From an uncultured Sphingomonas sp. (GTDB taxonomy: Bacteria > Pseudomonadota > Alphaproteobacteria > Sphingomonadales > Sphingomonadaceae): a stretch of 7,245 nt of DNA. Below are positions 1 to 6,367 of this stretch, piece after piece. Each line of letters starts with the position of its first letter. Position 1 is the first letter of the stretch. The stretch lies in assembly GCA_934555855.1 (NCBI GenBank), contig CAKTFL010000106.1:1-7245 (forward strand), written 5' to 3'. Both the position numbers and the translations under genes were made by a program. The notes under the pieces were generated by a model that had not been told where the DNA came from, searched no databases, and saw only the letters and a program-made list of their open reading frames with translations.

Positions 1-55
1 GAGCAAGGGCGAGCAGGCTGGCGGCGAGGGCAAAGCGGATCGGTGAAGGATGCAT
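1..55 (-). CDS. Start of an exported protein (5' end only)
   Basis: Reading leftwards from an ATG at 55-53, the frame stays open to the window edge and gives 18 residues, MHPSPIRFALAASLLALA. This is a short N-terminus with one Arg followed by an Ala/Leu-rich hydrophobic stretch, the form of a Sec signal peptide, so the product is probably periplasmic, outer-membrane or secreted. A good Shine-Dalgarno sequence (AGAGGAG) sits four bases before the ATG, which supports this start. The gene is divergent from the histidine kinase and shares the 165-base upstream region with it. The mature protein is outside the window, so no function can be assigned. The main alternative is a chance start, but signal-like composition together with a strong ribosome binding site makes that less likely. 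Confidence 0.6.
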   Translation of the reverse strand, partial: MHPSPIRFALAASLLALA

Positions 56-220
56 GTCGCTCCTCTAGCGAACACGCGCCGCCTGTCGATGTCGATCGCG
101 TGCCGGTCCGGGAGGCCGTTTGTAGTCAGCTGCCCAACTCATTCCGAACACGCGGTTTCCTTAATTAGGTTAACAATCTGCAGGGTGTTCGCCCCTCACA
201 GCGCGCGCTAGGATTACGCC
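56..220. promoter_or_regulatory. Divergent intergenic region upstream of the kinase and the exported-protein gene
   Basis: This 165-base gap lies between two divergent starts and should hold promoters for both. The only clearly AT-rich island is at about 157-178 (core TTAATTAGGTTAACAAT), roughly 45-60 bases before the kinase start, a reasonable place for promoter elements. I cannot fit a convincing -35/-10 pair. I looked for the EcfG stress-sigma pattern (GGAAC, 16-17 bases, CGTT) on both strands and found no exact match. The kinase ribosome binding site AGGA lies at 210-213, seven bases before its ATG. Confidence 0.4.
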
Positions 221-3200
221 ATGCCCGATGAACGCGACACGGCCGACCTGTTGCGTCGCCTTGCTTTGACCCAGCATCGCGCTGCCGAATACGAGCGCGC
301 GAACGAAGCGCTTCGTGCCGGCGAAGCCAGGCTCCGGACGCTGTTCGACGCCATCGATCAGGGGATGGCGGTCGTCGAAATAATATATGGCGAGGATCAC
401 CAGGTCGTCGACATGATCTTTCGTCAGGTAAACAGTGCCTATGAGCGCATGGCCGGCATCCGCGATGTTGTCGGCCGGTCGGTTCGCCAGGTGTTTCCCG
501 ATAGCGAGGACGTCTGGCTGGACAGCTACCGGCGCGTCGCGATGACAGGCGATCCCGTCCGGGTTGAGGACCATCGGCGTGACGTCGATCGCTGGTTCGA
601 CGTGTTCTTTTCCCGGATCGACGACCTTGGCTGCTTCGTCGCGACCGTCTGCAACGACATCACGGAGCGCAAGCGCGCCGAGGAAGCATTGCGTGCAAGC
701 GAGATGCGGCAGGCGTTTCTTCTTACCCTGGGCGACGCCATGCGGGCACAGGCGACCGCGAGCGGCAAGATAGAGGTCGCGGCCTGTTATCTGGGAGAGC
801 AGCTCGACGCATCTCGGGTTCTCTATGGGGAATATGATTGGGATCGCGGCGTCGCCGACATCTTCGGCGGCTGGTTTGCCGACGGCGCGCGATCCTTCCC
901 TACCGTCATGCGGCTGGAGGAGTATGACGGGGAAGTCCTGAACGATTTGCGGGCTGGTCGGACCGTGCGGGTCGACCATGTCGGCCTTCTGGTCGAGGAG
1001 CCAGCCTATGCGGCGATTGCCGATGTGGGCGTGCAGGCGCTTCTCAGCGTACCCCTGATCGTCGACGGCAGGTTGGCGGTGAACGTCAGCATCCACCAGC
1101 ATGAGCCGCGCCGATGGACCGATGACGAAGTCGCGCTAGTCCAGGAGGTCGCTGAACGGCTATGGGCGGAAGTCGTGCGCGCCCGTGCGGAGGCAGCGTT
1201 GCGCGCGAGCGAAAAGCGGTTCCGGGCACTGGTCACCGCCGGCACCTATTCCGTCTATCGCATGAGCCCGGACTGGCGGATCATGTACCAGCTGGACAGC
1301 CAGACCCTGGCCAACACGTCCGACCCGATCGTCGACTGGACCGACAAGTACATACTCGACGAGGACCGGGACGAGGTTCGTGCCGCGATCGACCAGGCGA
1401 TCGGCACCAAGTCCCTGTTCGAGCTCGAGCATCGGGTCCGCAGGGCCGATGGCGGCGTCGGGTGGGTGTTGTCGCGTGCGGTGCCGTTGCTCGATGATGA
1501 CGGCGCGATCGCCGAATGGTTCGGTGCGGGTTCGGACGTTACCGAACGACGCGCGACGGCCGACAGGCTGAGGGGAGTTGAGGACCGGCACCGCGAAGAC
1601 CTGGAACGGCAGGTCAGGGAACGCACGTCCGAACTCAAGGCCGGCCGCGATCTTCTCCAGGCGACCATGGACAGCTCGCTGGACATGATCCAGGTCTTCG
1701 AGGCGGTCCGGGACGATGCCGGCGGGGTCGTGGATTTCCGATGGGTCCTCAACAACCATGGTTCGGAAAGCAGGCATGGCGACGTACGGGGCGAGAGCCT
1801 GCTGGAGCGCAATCCCGGCGTGGTCGCGGAGGGTATATTCGACGCGTTCAGGCGCGTGACCGAGACCGGCATGCCCGAGCAGGCGGAGCGCCACTACATT
1901 CACGAGCAGTTCGACGGCTGGTTCTACCAATCGGTAGTCAGGCTGGGCGACGGGGTCGCGACCACCACCAAGGAGATCAGCGACTGGAAGGCGGCGCAGG
2001 CCGAGATACTGCTCCTCCAGGAAGAGATTGCGCAGGCGCGGCTCCGCGAAAGCGAAGCGCGCCTGGAGGCCGTGTTCGCGGCGTTGCCGGTCGGTGTCCA
2101 CGTCGCCGACGAGAAGGGCCGGACGGTCCTCACCAATGCGGAGCTGAGCCGGTTCCTGCCCACGGGCGTGATACCCTCTCAAGACCCGGAACGTAGCGGC
2201 CGGTGGCGTGCCTGGGATGCGGATGGGCATCTCATCGAGCTTCACGACTTTCCGGGCGCGCGTTCCCTGCGGGGGGAAACCGTCGTGCCTGGCATCGAGA
2301 TGCTCTACACGGACGACACGGGCCAGGAGATATGGACCGCGGTATCCTCCACTCCGATCCGGAACGCGCAAGGCGATATCATCGGCCAGGTCGGCGTCGT
2401 CAGCGACATCGATGCGCCGAAGAGAAATGCTGACGCCCTGCGCGCCAGCGAAGAAAGGCTGCGCCAGTTCGGCGAGGCGTCCCAGGACGTTCTATGGATG
2501 CGCGATGCGGAAAAGCTGCAATGGCAGTATCTGACGCCGGCTTTCGAAGAGATCTACGGACTAGGCCTGGAGGAGGCACTTTCCGGGGATAATTACCGCA
2601 GCTGGCTGGAGCTGATCGTACCCGAAGATCGCCCACATGCGACGGAAAACATCCGGCTGGTGCGACAGGGCGATCATGTCACGTTCGACTATCGCATCCG
2701 ACGCCCGCGCGACGGCGAGATCCGCTGGCTGCGGAACACGGATTTTCCGATCACCAATGCGGCCGGTGAGGTCGTCATGATCGGGGGCATCGGTCAGGAC
2801 ATCACCGATGCCAAGCTGGCGCAGGAGCGGACGGAGCAGAGTGAGGAGCGGTTGCGGAGCGCGGTCGAGGTCGGCCAGCTCGGTCTGTGGGACTGGAACG
2901 TGTACACTGACCAGGTTCACTGGTCCGACGAGCACTTCCGCATGGAAGGATACCGGGTCGGGGAGGTCAAGCCGAGCTACGAGACATGGGCGGCGCGTCT
3001 TCATCCGGAGGATCGCGAGGCGACCCTGGCAGCGCTCCGCCGGGCGATGGACAACCATGAGGAGTATGTGCGCGAGTTCCGCGTCGTCCATCCGGACGGT
3101 TCGGTCCATTGGCTCTACGGCCGCGGCCGCTTCTTCTACGACGACGAGAACAAGCCCGCCCGCATGATTGGCGCCATGATCGACACGACCGCGCGGCGGG

Positions 3201-3847
3201 AATGGGAGGAACACCAGAAAGTGCTGATCGCCGAGCTTCAGCACCGCACCCTCAACCTGATGGGGGTGGTTCGCTCCATGTCGGAGAAGACTGCTCGCGC
3301 CAGCACCGACCTGGCTGATTTCCGCTCCCGCTTCCGGTATCGACTGGAAGCGCTGTCGCGGGTGCAAAGCCTCCTTTCCCGCCTGAAGGAGCATGACCGG
3401 GTGACGTTCGACGACCTTGTCAGGACCGAACTTACCGCCATGGGTGGAGGCTCCGACCGGGTGGCGCTGAGCGGTCCCGCGGGCGTTCGCCTGCGCTCCT
3501 CCACCGTGCAGACGCTCGCCATGGCCCTGCATGAGCTGGCGACCAACGCGGTCAAATATGGTGCGCTGGGGCAGTCGGCCGGCCGGCTCGCCATCACCTG
3601 GTCGGTCGAGCCGGAGGTTGAGGGCGGCAAGCGATGGCTGCACATCGACTGGCGGGAGACCGGGGTGGCAATGCCGCCGCCGGAATCCGCCCCAGGCGGC
3701 ACCGGCCAGGGTCGTGAACTGATCGAAAAAGCCTTGCCCTACCAGCTCAGGGCCCGGACTTCATACAGGTTAGAACCGGATGGCGTACATTGTACTATCT
3801 CCATTCCCGTGTCGACCAGCACGGCGGAAGCGGAGGAACATGCCTGA
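221..3847 (+). CDS. Multi-PAS/GAF sensor histidine kinase, HWE family (1208 aa)
   Basis: This is a sensor kinase that should autophosphorylate on His and pass phosphate to a response regulator. No membrane segment or signal peptide is visible, so it is probably cytosolic. Approximate domains: short N-terminal coiled coil 10-36; PAS-like 38-150; GAF-like 162-318; PAS 330-442; coiled coil 443-478; PAS-like 481-590; PAS 611-731; PAS 743-863; PAS 874-990; then the HWE kinase core. The phosphoacceptor is H1008 in ELQHRTLNLM. The ATP-binding domain has the N box HELATN (H1104, N1109), the family-defining W-x-E at W1144-E1146, and a glycine-rich GTGQGRELIE from G1160. Most PAS modules end in a DIT-like linker (for example NDITER at 145-150). 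The ATG at 221 has AGGA seven bases upstream. The last eight bases overlap the response-regulator gene, so the two are cotranscribed. The sensed signals cannot be read from sequence. Confidence 0.93.
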   Translation: MPDERDTADLLRRLALTQHRAAEYERANEALRAGEARLRTLFDAIDQGMAVVEIIYGEDHQVVDMIFRQVNSAYERMAGIRDVVGRSVRQVFPDSEDVWLDSYRRVAMTGDPVRVEDHRRDVDRWFDVFFSRIDDLGCFVATVCNDITERKRAEEALRASEMRQAFLLTLGDAMRAQATASGKIEVAACYLGEQLDASRVLYGEYDWDRGVADIFGGWFADGARSFPTVMRLEEYDGEVLNDLRAGRTVRVDHVGLLVEEPAYAAIADVGVQALLSVPLIVDGRLAVNVSIHQHEPRRWTDDEVALVQEVAERLWAEVVRARAEAALRASEKRFRALVTAGTYSVYRMSPDWRIMYQLDSQTLANTSDPIVDWTDKYILDEDRDEVRAAIDQAIGTKSLFELEHRVRRADGGVGWVLSRAVPLLDDDGAIAEWFGAGSDVTERRATADRLRGVEDRHREDLERQVRERTSELKAGRDLLQATMDSSLDMIQVFEAVRDDAGGVVDFRWVLNNHGSESRHGDVRGESLLERNPGVVAEGIFDAFRRVTETGMPEQAERHYIHEQFDGWFYQSVVRLGDGVATTTKEISDWKAAQAEILLLQEEIAQARLRESEARLEAVFAALPVGVHVADEKGRTVLTNAELSRFLPTGVIPSQDPERSGRWRAWDADGHLIELHDFPGARSLRGETVVPGIEMLYTDDTGQEIWTAVSSTPIRNAQGDIIGQVGVVSDIDAPKRNADALRASEERLRQFGEASQDVLWMRDAEKLQWQYLTPAFEEIYGLGLEEALSGDNYRSWLELIVPEDRPHATENIRLVRQGDHVTFDYRIRRPRDGEIRWLRNTDFPITNAAGEVVMIGGIGQDITDAKLAQERTEQSEERLRSAVEVGQLGLWDWNVYTDQVHWSDEHFRMEGYRVGEVKPSYETWAARLHPEDREATLAALRRAMDNHEEYVREFRVVHPDGSVHWLYGRGRFFYDDENKPARMIGAMIDTTARREWEEHQKVLIAELQHRTLNLMGVVRSMSEKTARASTDLADFRSRFRYRLEALSRVQSLLSRLKEHDRVTFDDLVRTELTAMGGGSDRVALSGPAGVRLRSSTVQTLAMALHELATNAVKYGALGQSAGRLAITWSVEPEVEGGKRWLHIDWRETGVAMPPPESAPGGTGQGRELIEKALPYQLRARTSYRLEPDGVHCTISIPVSTSTAEAEEHA
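3832..3836 (+). promoter_or_regulatory. Ribosome binding site of the response regulator, inside the kinase gene
   Basis: GGAGG lies three bases before the ATG at 3840, with a second purine run (GGAAG, 3826-3830) just upstream. It fixes the regulator start at 3840. An in-frame ATG at 3780 would add 20 residues (beginning MAYIVLS) that do not belong to the receiver fold and has no comparable site. Confidence 0.7.
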
Positions 3848-4211
3848 CCACACCCTGCAAAACTGTCGCATCCTCCTTGTGGAGGACGAGTACATGCTTG
3901 CCGATGAACTTCGATCGGAACTTGAGGAAGCCGACGCCCTCATCCTCGGGCCGGCAGGAACAATAGAGGACGCGATGGATCTGATCCGATCGGGTCAGGA
4001 CATCGACGGCGGGATCCTCGACGTGAACCTCGGCGGCGAGATGGTCTTCCCGGTCGCCGATCATCTTGTCGAGCGCGGCGTGCCGTTCCTGTTCACGACG
4101 GGCTATGACGAATCCGTCATTCCGGGCCGTTTCGCCAAGATCGAGCGGTGTCAGAAGCCGGTCAACATCAAGCGGGTCAGGCAGGCGATCGGGCGCGTGA
4201 TCCACGCCTGA
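3840..4211 (+). CDS. Single-domain response regulator (receiver only, FAT GUY-like)
   Basis: This 123-residue protein is one CheY-like receiver with no output domain. Visible features are the acidic pocket E15/D16 (ILLVEDEY), phosphoacceptor D61 (GILDVNL), T87 in the FTTGYD segment at 85-90, and the Lys-Pro pair K106-P107. The F-x-T-G-hydrophobic pattern resembles the FAT GUY class of alphaproteobacterial receivers (Sphingomonas SdrG is a known example), with Thr in place of Ala and Asp in place of the last Tyr. The gene overlaps the kinase stop by eight bases (3840-3847), so translational coupling and a cognate relation are very likely. With no DNA-binding domain it must act through protein contacts, by phosphotransfer or as a regulator of other kinases. 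A role in the general stress response is inference from family and context only. It ends one base before the convergent trmB stop. Confidence 0.92.
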   Translation: MPDHTLQNCRILLVEDEYMLADELRSELEEADALILGPAGTIEDAMDLIRSGQDIDGGILDVNLGGEMVFPVADHLVERGVPFLFTTGYDESVIPGRFAKIERCQKPVNIKRVRQAIGRVIHA

Positions 4212-4212
4212 G

Positions 4213-4893
4213 CTACAGACGCCGGTATCGGAAATACCAGACCTCATGGCCCTGCCGACGCGCCTTGCGCTCGTAGCGGGTTTCCGGCCAGTCGGCGGGG
4301 CGGGTCAGGAAGTCGCTGGCGCTCGCCGCCAGCCATTCGAAATCGCGGCGGCTGTTCATCACCATCATCGACCAGCGGCAATAGGTCGGGTCGTCGGTGC
4401 CCAGGCGAAACTCGCCGCCCGGCTTCAGCTTGGCGGCGATCACGTCGAGCGGGCCGTTGTTCATCATCCGGCGCTTGGCATGGCGCGCCTTGGGCCAGGG
4501 ATCGGGATGGAGCAGGTAGACGCGCTCAAGGCTGGCATCGGGCAGCCGCTCGGCCACGGTCAGCGCATCGCCCATGTGCAGGCGGACATTGCCCAGGTCG
4601 CCGTCGCGAACATGGCCGAGCGCGCCGACCACGCCGTTCAGGAACGGCTCGCAGCCGATAAAGCCCGTGCCCGGCCGCGCCGCCGCCTGTCCCGCGAGAT
4701 GCTCGCCCGCGCCGAAGCCGATCTCCAGTTCCAGCGGCCGGGCATCACCGAACAGGCCCGCGGCATCGAGCGGCCCCGTTTCGGGCACCGATACCTGCGG
4801 CAGCAGCTCCTCGACCAGCGTCGCCTGTCCGGCGCGCAGCTTATGACCCTGACGGCGGCCATAGAGTCGCCTGATGGTGGTGGGATCGTTCAT
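4213..4893 (-). CDS. trmB: tRNA (guanine-N7-)-methyltransferase TrmB
   Basis: TrmB transfers a methyl group from S-adenosylmethionine to N7 of G46 in the variable loop of tRNAs. The 226 residues match the family in length (E. coli about 239). Visible motifs are an N-terminal RRLYGRRQGHKLR, SAM-binding motif I LEIGFGAGEHLA (56-67), the acidic GCEPF (80-84), the family signature HPDPWPKARHAKRRM (129-143), GTDDP (165-169), and the C-terminal TRYERKARRQGHE. The frame stays open upstream to 5295, but the family N-terminus begins at MNDPTTIRR, so the ATG at 4893-4891 is chosen; a weak AGGG lies about seven bases ahead of it. The gene converges on the response regulator with one intervening base. 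metK, which makes its cosubstrate, lies upstream in the same orientation but behind two unrelated genes. A 337-residue frame on the opposite strand is a shadow of this gene. Confidence 0.95.
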   Translation of the reverse strand: MNDPTTIRRLYGRRQGHKLRAGQATLVEELLPQVSVPETGPLDAAGLFGDARPLELEIGFGAGEHLAGQAAARPGTGFIGCEPFLNGVVGALGHVRDGDLGNVRLHMGDALTVAERLPDASLERVYLLHPDPWPKARHAKRRMMNNGPLDVIAAKLKPGGEFRLGTDDPTYCRWSMMVMNSRRDFEWLAASASDFLTRPADWPETRYERKARRQGHEVWYFRYRRL

Positions 4894-4957
4894 GCCGCGC
4901 CCTGTAACCGCGCCCGCGCGCGGGAGCAAAGAGGCGGGACGGATCGTTACGCCCTTG
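4894..4957. promoter_or_regulatory. Short divergent region between trmB and the PAP2-like gene
   Basis: These 64 bases must carry the promoter for trmB, which cannot read through from metK because a terminator and a convergent gene intervene, and perhaps the one for the PAP2-like gene. A perfect 12-base palindrome, CCCGCGCGCGGG, sits at 4913-4924. No convincing -35/-10 pair is visible on either strand, so this assignment rests mainly on gene layout. Confidence 0.35.
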
Positions 4958-5590
4958 ATGAGCAAGAAAGCCAAACAGGCGGCCGGCAAGGTCGCGAAGC
5001 TGGACCGCAAGGTGACGCACAAGGTCGCCGCCCTGCGGGACACCCGACCCATGCGCTTCGCGGCGCTGATGGCGGAATGCGCCGACCAGCCGGAGCTGAT
5101 CACCGCATCGATCGGGACGATCGGCGCGGGACTGGTGTCGCGCCGTCCCGACCTGATCCGCGGCGGCTCGCGGATGCTCGCGTCGCATCTCGTCGCGACG
5201 GGGATCAAGATGGCGGTCAAGCACCGCGTCGACCGCACCCGCCCCAAGCGCGCGCTTGAGGATGGCGAGCATCGTTTCGAGAAGGGAAACAGCAACGATC
5301 ATGAGCTGAACTCCTTCCCGTCCGGTCACACCGCCGGCGCGGTCGCGGTGGCACGGGCGGCGTCACACGAGATCGACGGCGCGGCGGTGCCCGCCACCCT
5401 CGCCACCGGCGCGATCGCGGCGGCGCAGGCCCCGACCGGTAGCCACTATCTGACTGACGTACTCGCCGGCGGCGCGATCGGCTGGGCGGCGGAGGCGATC
5501 GTCGGCGCCGTGTTCGACCGGGTCGAGCCTGTGATCGAGCGGGCGTTCGTGCGGCGCAGAAGGGAAAGGGCAGCCGGCCGGCCGGCCTGA
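4958..5590 (+). CDS. PAP2-family phosphatase-like protein (atypical third motif)
   Basis: This 210-residue protein belongs to the PAP2 / vanadium-haloperoxidase superfamily, whose members usually remove phosphate from lipid phosphates or other phosphomonoesters. Motif 1 is K88-x6-R95-P96 (KHRVDRTRP), motif 2 is PSGH at 121-124 inside NSFPSGHTAGA, and motif 3 holds H163 and D167 (GSHYLTDVLAGG). The usual Ser-Arg six to seven residues before the motif 3 His is Ala156-Gln157 here, a change at a residue expected to bind phosphate. Moderately hydrophobic stretches at about 47-60, 73-87, 145-157 and 168-186 suggest membrane association; both ends are basic. The start is uncertain: ATG 4958 leaves room for a promoter, but ATG 4892 has a better upstream GGGA and would add 22 residues. 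Overlap with the trmB start argues against 4892. The gene converges with the unknown gene, 26 bases apart. Substrate unknown. Confidence 0.85.
   Translation: MSKKAKQAAGKVAKLDRKVTHKVAALRDTRPMRFAALMAECADQPELITASIGTIGAGLVSRRPDLIRGGSRMLASHLVATGIKMAVKHRVDRTRPKRALEDGEHRFEKGNSNDHELNSFPSGHTAGAVAVARAASHEIDGAAVPATLATGAIAAAQAPTGSHYLTDVLAGGAIGWAAEAIVGAVFDRVEPVIERAFVRRRRERAAGRPA
5573..5587. repeat. GCCGGC tandem/palindromic run at the end of the PAP2-like gene
   Basis: GCCGGCCGGCCGGCC covers the last codons of the PAP2-like gene. Positions 5573-5586 read the same on both strands. It is a short low-complexity GC palindrome at the convergent junction. It could form a hairpin in either transcript, but no T-run follows on either side, so it is not called a terminator. 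Confidence 0.5.
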
Positions 5591-5616
5591 CACGCCCGGT
5601 CTCGCTGCCCTGCGGC

Positions 5617-6216
5617 CTATCCGGCCCTGCTCAATTGCGCCGACAGCATCCGGACGTTGTCGAATTCGTCTTCGTCGTGATTGCCTGCCCCGGCAAAATC
5701 TAGACCCTCGATTTCTGAGAAGAGCGTGTCGCCCCGATACGTCTTCTCGCTGCCCACCGCCTGGGCATAGGCGATCGCCTTCGCGACGGCGGCGAGCGAG
5801 ATGAAGATGAAGAACTCTGCCTCCTTGATGCGCTCGATCCGGGTGGAGCGGATGGTGATGCCATCGACGACGCGGCCAAGTCTCCGGCGCCGGCCGACGA
5901 CGATCTTCACAAGTGATTTGACGACCGCCCAAAGTGCGCTGATCGCGAAAAGGATCACGTCGGTGATGACGAAGCCGGTCGTTCTGATGAGGGCGGCGCT
6001 CCAGCGGTTCTTGACCTTGCCGAACTGCGTCCTGAACGCGGTCTTGAGATTGAGCGATATGGCGTCCCGTCCGGCGAAAGGGCCATCGCGGGTCTGGATG
6101 CGGTAATTCCACATGCCGTATCGTTCGATCACCTCGAGTTCGCGCGGATCGAACGAGGCCCTCATCTCAAGAACGGTCAGGCGTCCCCGCCTGGTCAGTG
6201 TTCGCGTAATCTCCAT
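5617..6216 (-). CDS. Unrecognised protein with two hydrophobic segments
   Basis: The 199-residue product matches no family I can name. The N-terminal third (1-75) is basic and polar with aromatic patches (ERYGMWNYRI, 31-40). Residues 79-107 form a strong hydrophobic segment (TGFVITDVILFAISALWAVV and onward), followed by a basic RRRRLGR at 109-115. A second, weaker hydrophobic segment lies at 135-155 (FFIFISLAAVAKAIAYAQAV). The tail has an acidic patch (NHDEDEFD, 179-186). One or two membrane passes are plausible. The ATG at 6216-6214 has GGGGAG eight bases upstream, which supports both the start and the reality of the gene. Hand counting over 5641-6180 gives about 60% GC, against roughly 70% in sampled lines of the genes either side, so transfer or relaxed selection is possible. 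It lies between metK and the PAP2-like gene and is transcribed away from metK's terminator. Function unknown. Confidence 0.75.
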   Translation of the reverse strand: MEITRTLTRRGRLTVLEMRASFDPRELEVIERYGMWNYRIQTRDGPFAGRDAISLNLKTAFRTQFGKVKNRWSAALIRTTGFVITDVILFAISALWAVVKSLVKIVVGRRRRLGRVVDGITIRSTRIERIKEAEFFIFISLAAVAKAIAYAQAVGSEKTYRGDTLFSEIEGLDFAGAGNHDEDEFDNVRMLSAQLSRAG

Positions 6217-6367
6217 GCTCGGCTCCCCGCTTGGCGGCCGGCGCGGAGATGCTGCCCAACGATGTTGGCGCGATCCCGTCCTGCCGCCGGCCCCCGATTA
6301 TGCAGGCTTCGGACCATCAGGCTCTGACGGAAATTACCTTCGTGCTTCCCGGACCGCGCAGGGCATG
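6217..6367 (-). promoter_or_regulatory. Upstream region of the unknown gene, with nested inverted repeats
   Basis: This 151-base gap lies between the metK terminator and the unknown gene, and should contain that gene's promoter. Read on the minus strand, CATAAT (plus-strand 6297-6302) is a possible -10 box, though I see no good -35 at the proper distance. Downstream of it lie a perfect 8-base inverted repeat (6236-6243 GGCCGGCG with 6285-6292 CGCCGGCC) and, inside that, a perfect short hairpin CCAAC-GAT-GTTGG (6256-6268). The ribosome binding site GGGGAG is just beyond. The arrangement could be a structured leader. Confidence 0.35.

Noticed and set aside
56..220. EcfG-type stress promoter upstream of the kinase or exported-protein gene
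   Set aside because: No exact GGAAC-N16/17-CGTT on either strand. The nearest (GGAAA, 16 bases, AGTT on minus, around 140-166) has two mismatches in nine positions, too weak to call.
170..1102. 310-residue open frame on the minus strand inside the kinase gene
   Set aside because: It is antisense to a kinase gene with clear PAS/GAF domains. Long empty antisense frames are expected in high-GC DNA with GC-rich third positions, and the product resembles no known protein.
1160..2371. 403-residue open frame on the minus strand inside the kinase gene
   Set aside because: Antisense shadow of the PAS-containing part of the kinase; no recognisable motif, no supporting ribosome binding site or context.
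221..3200. Light sensing by the kinase through LOV or bilin-binding GAF
   Set aside because: None of the PAS modules shows the LOV cysteine motif (NCRFLQ type), and the GAF-like domain has no Cys at a bilin-attachment position, so flavin-LOV or bilin photosensing is not supported.
2561..3643. 360-residue open frame on the minus strand inside the kinase core
   Set aside because: Antisense to the HWE dimerisation and ATP-binding region, which has unmistakable motifs on the plus strand.
4246..5259. 337-residue open frame on the plus strand across trmB
   Set aside because: It covers the reverse complement of conserved trmB motifs and runs into the PAP2-like gene in another frame, so it is a shadow.
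5573..5616. Bidirectional terminator at the junction of the PAP2-like and unknown genes
   Set aside because: The GCCGGC palindrome could form a hairpin, but no T-run follows on either strand within the 26-base gap.
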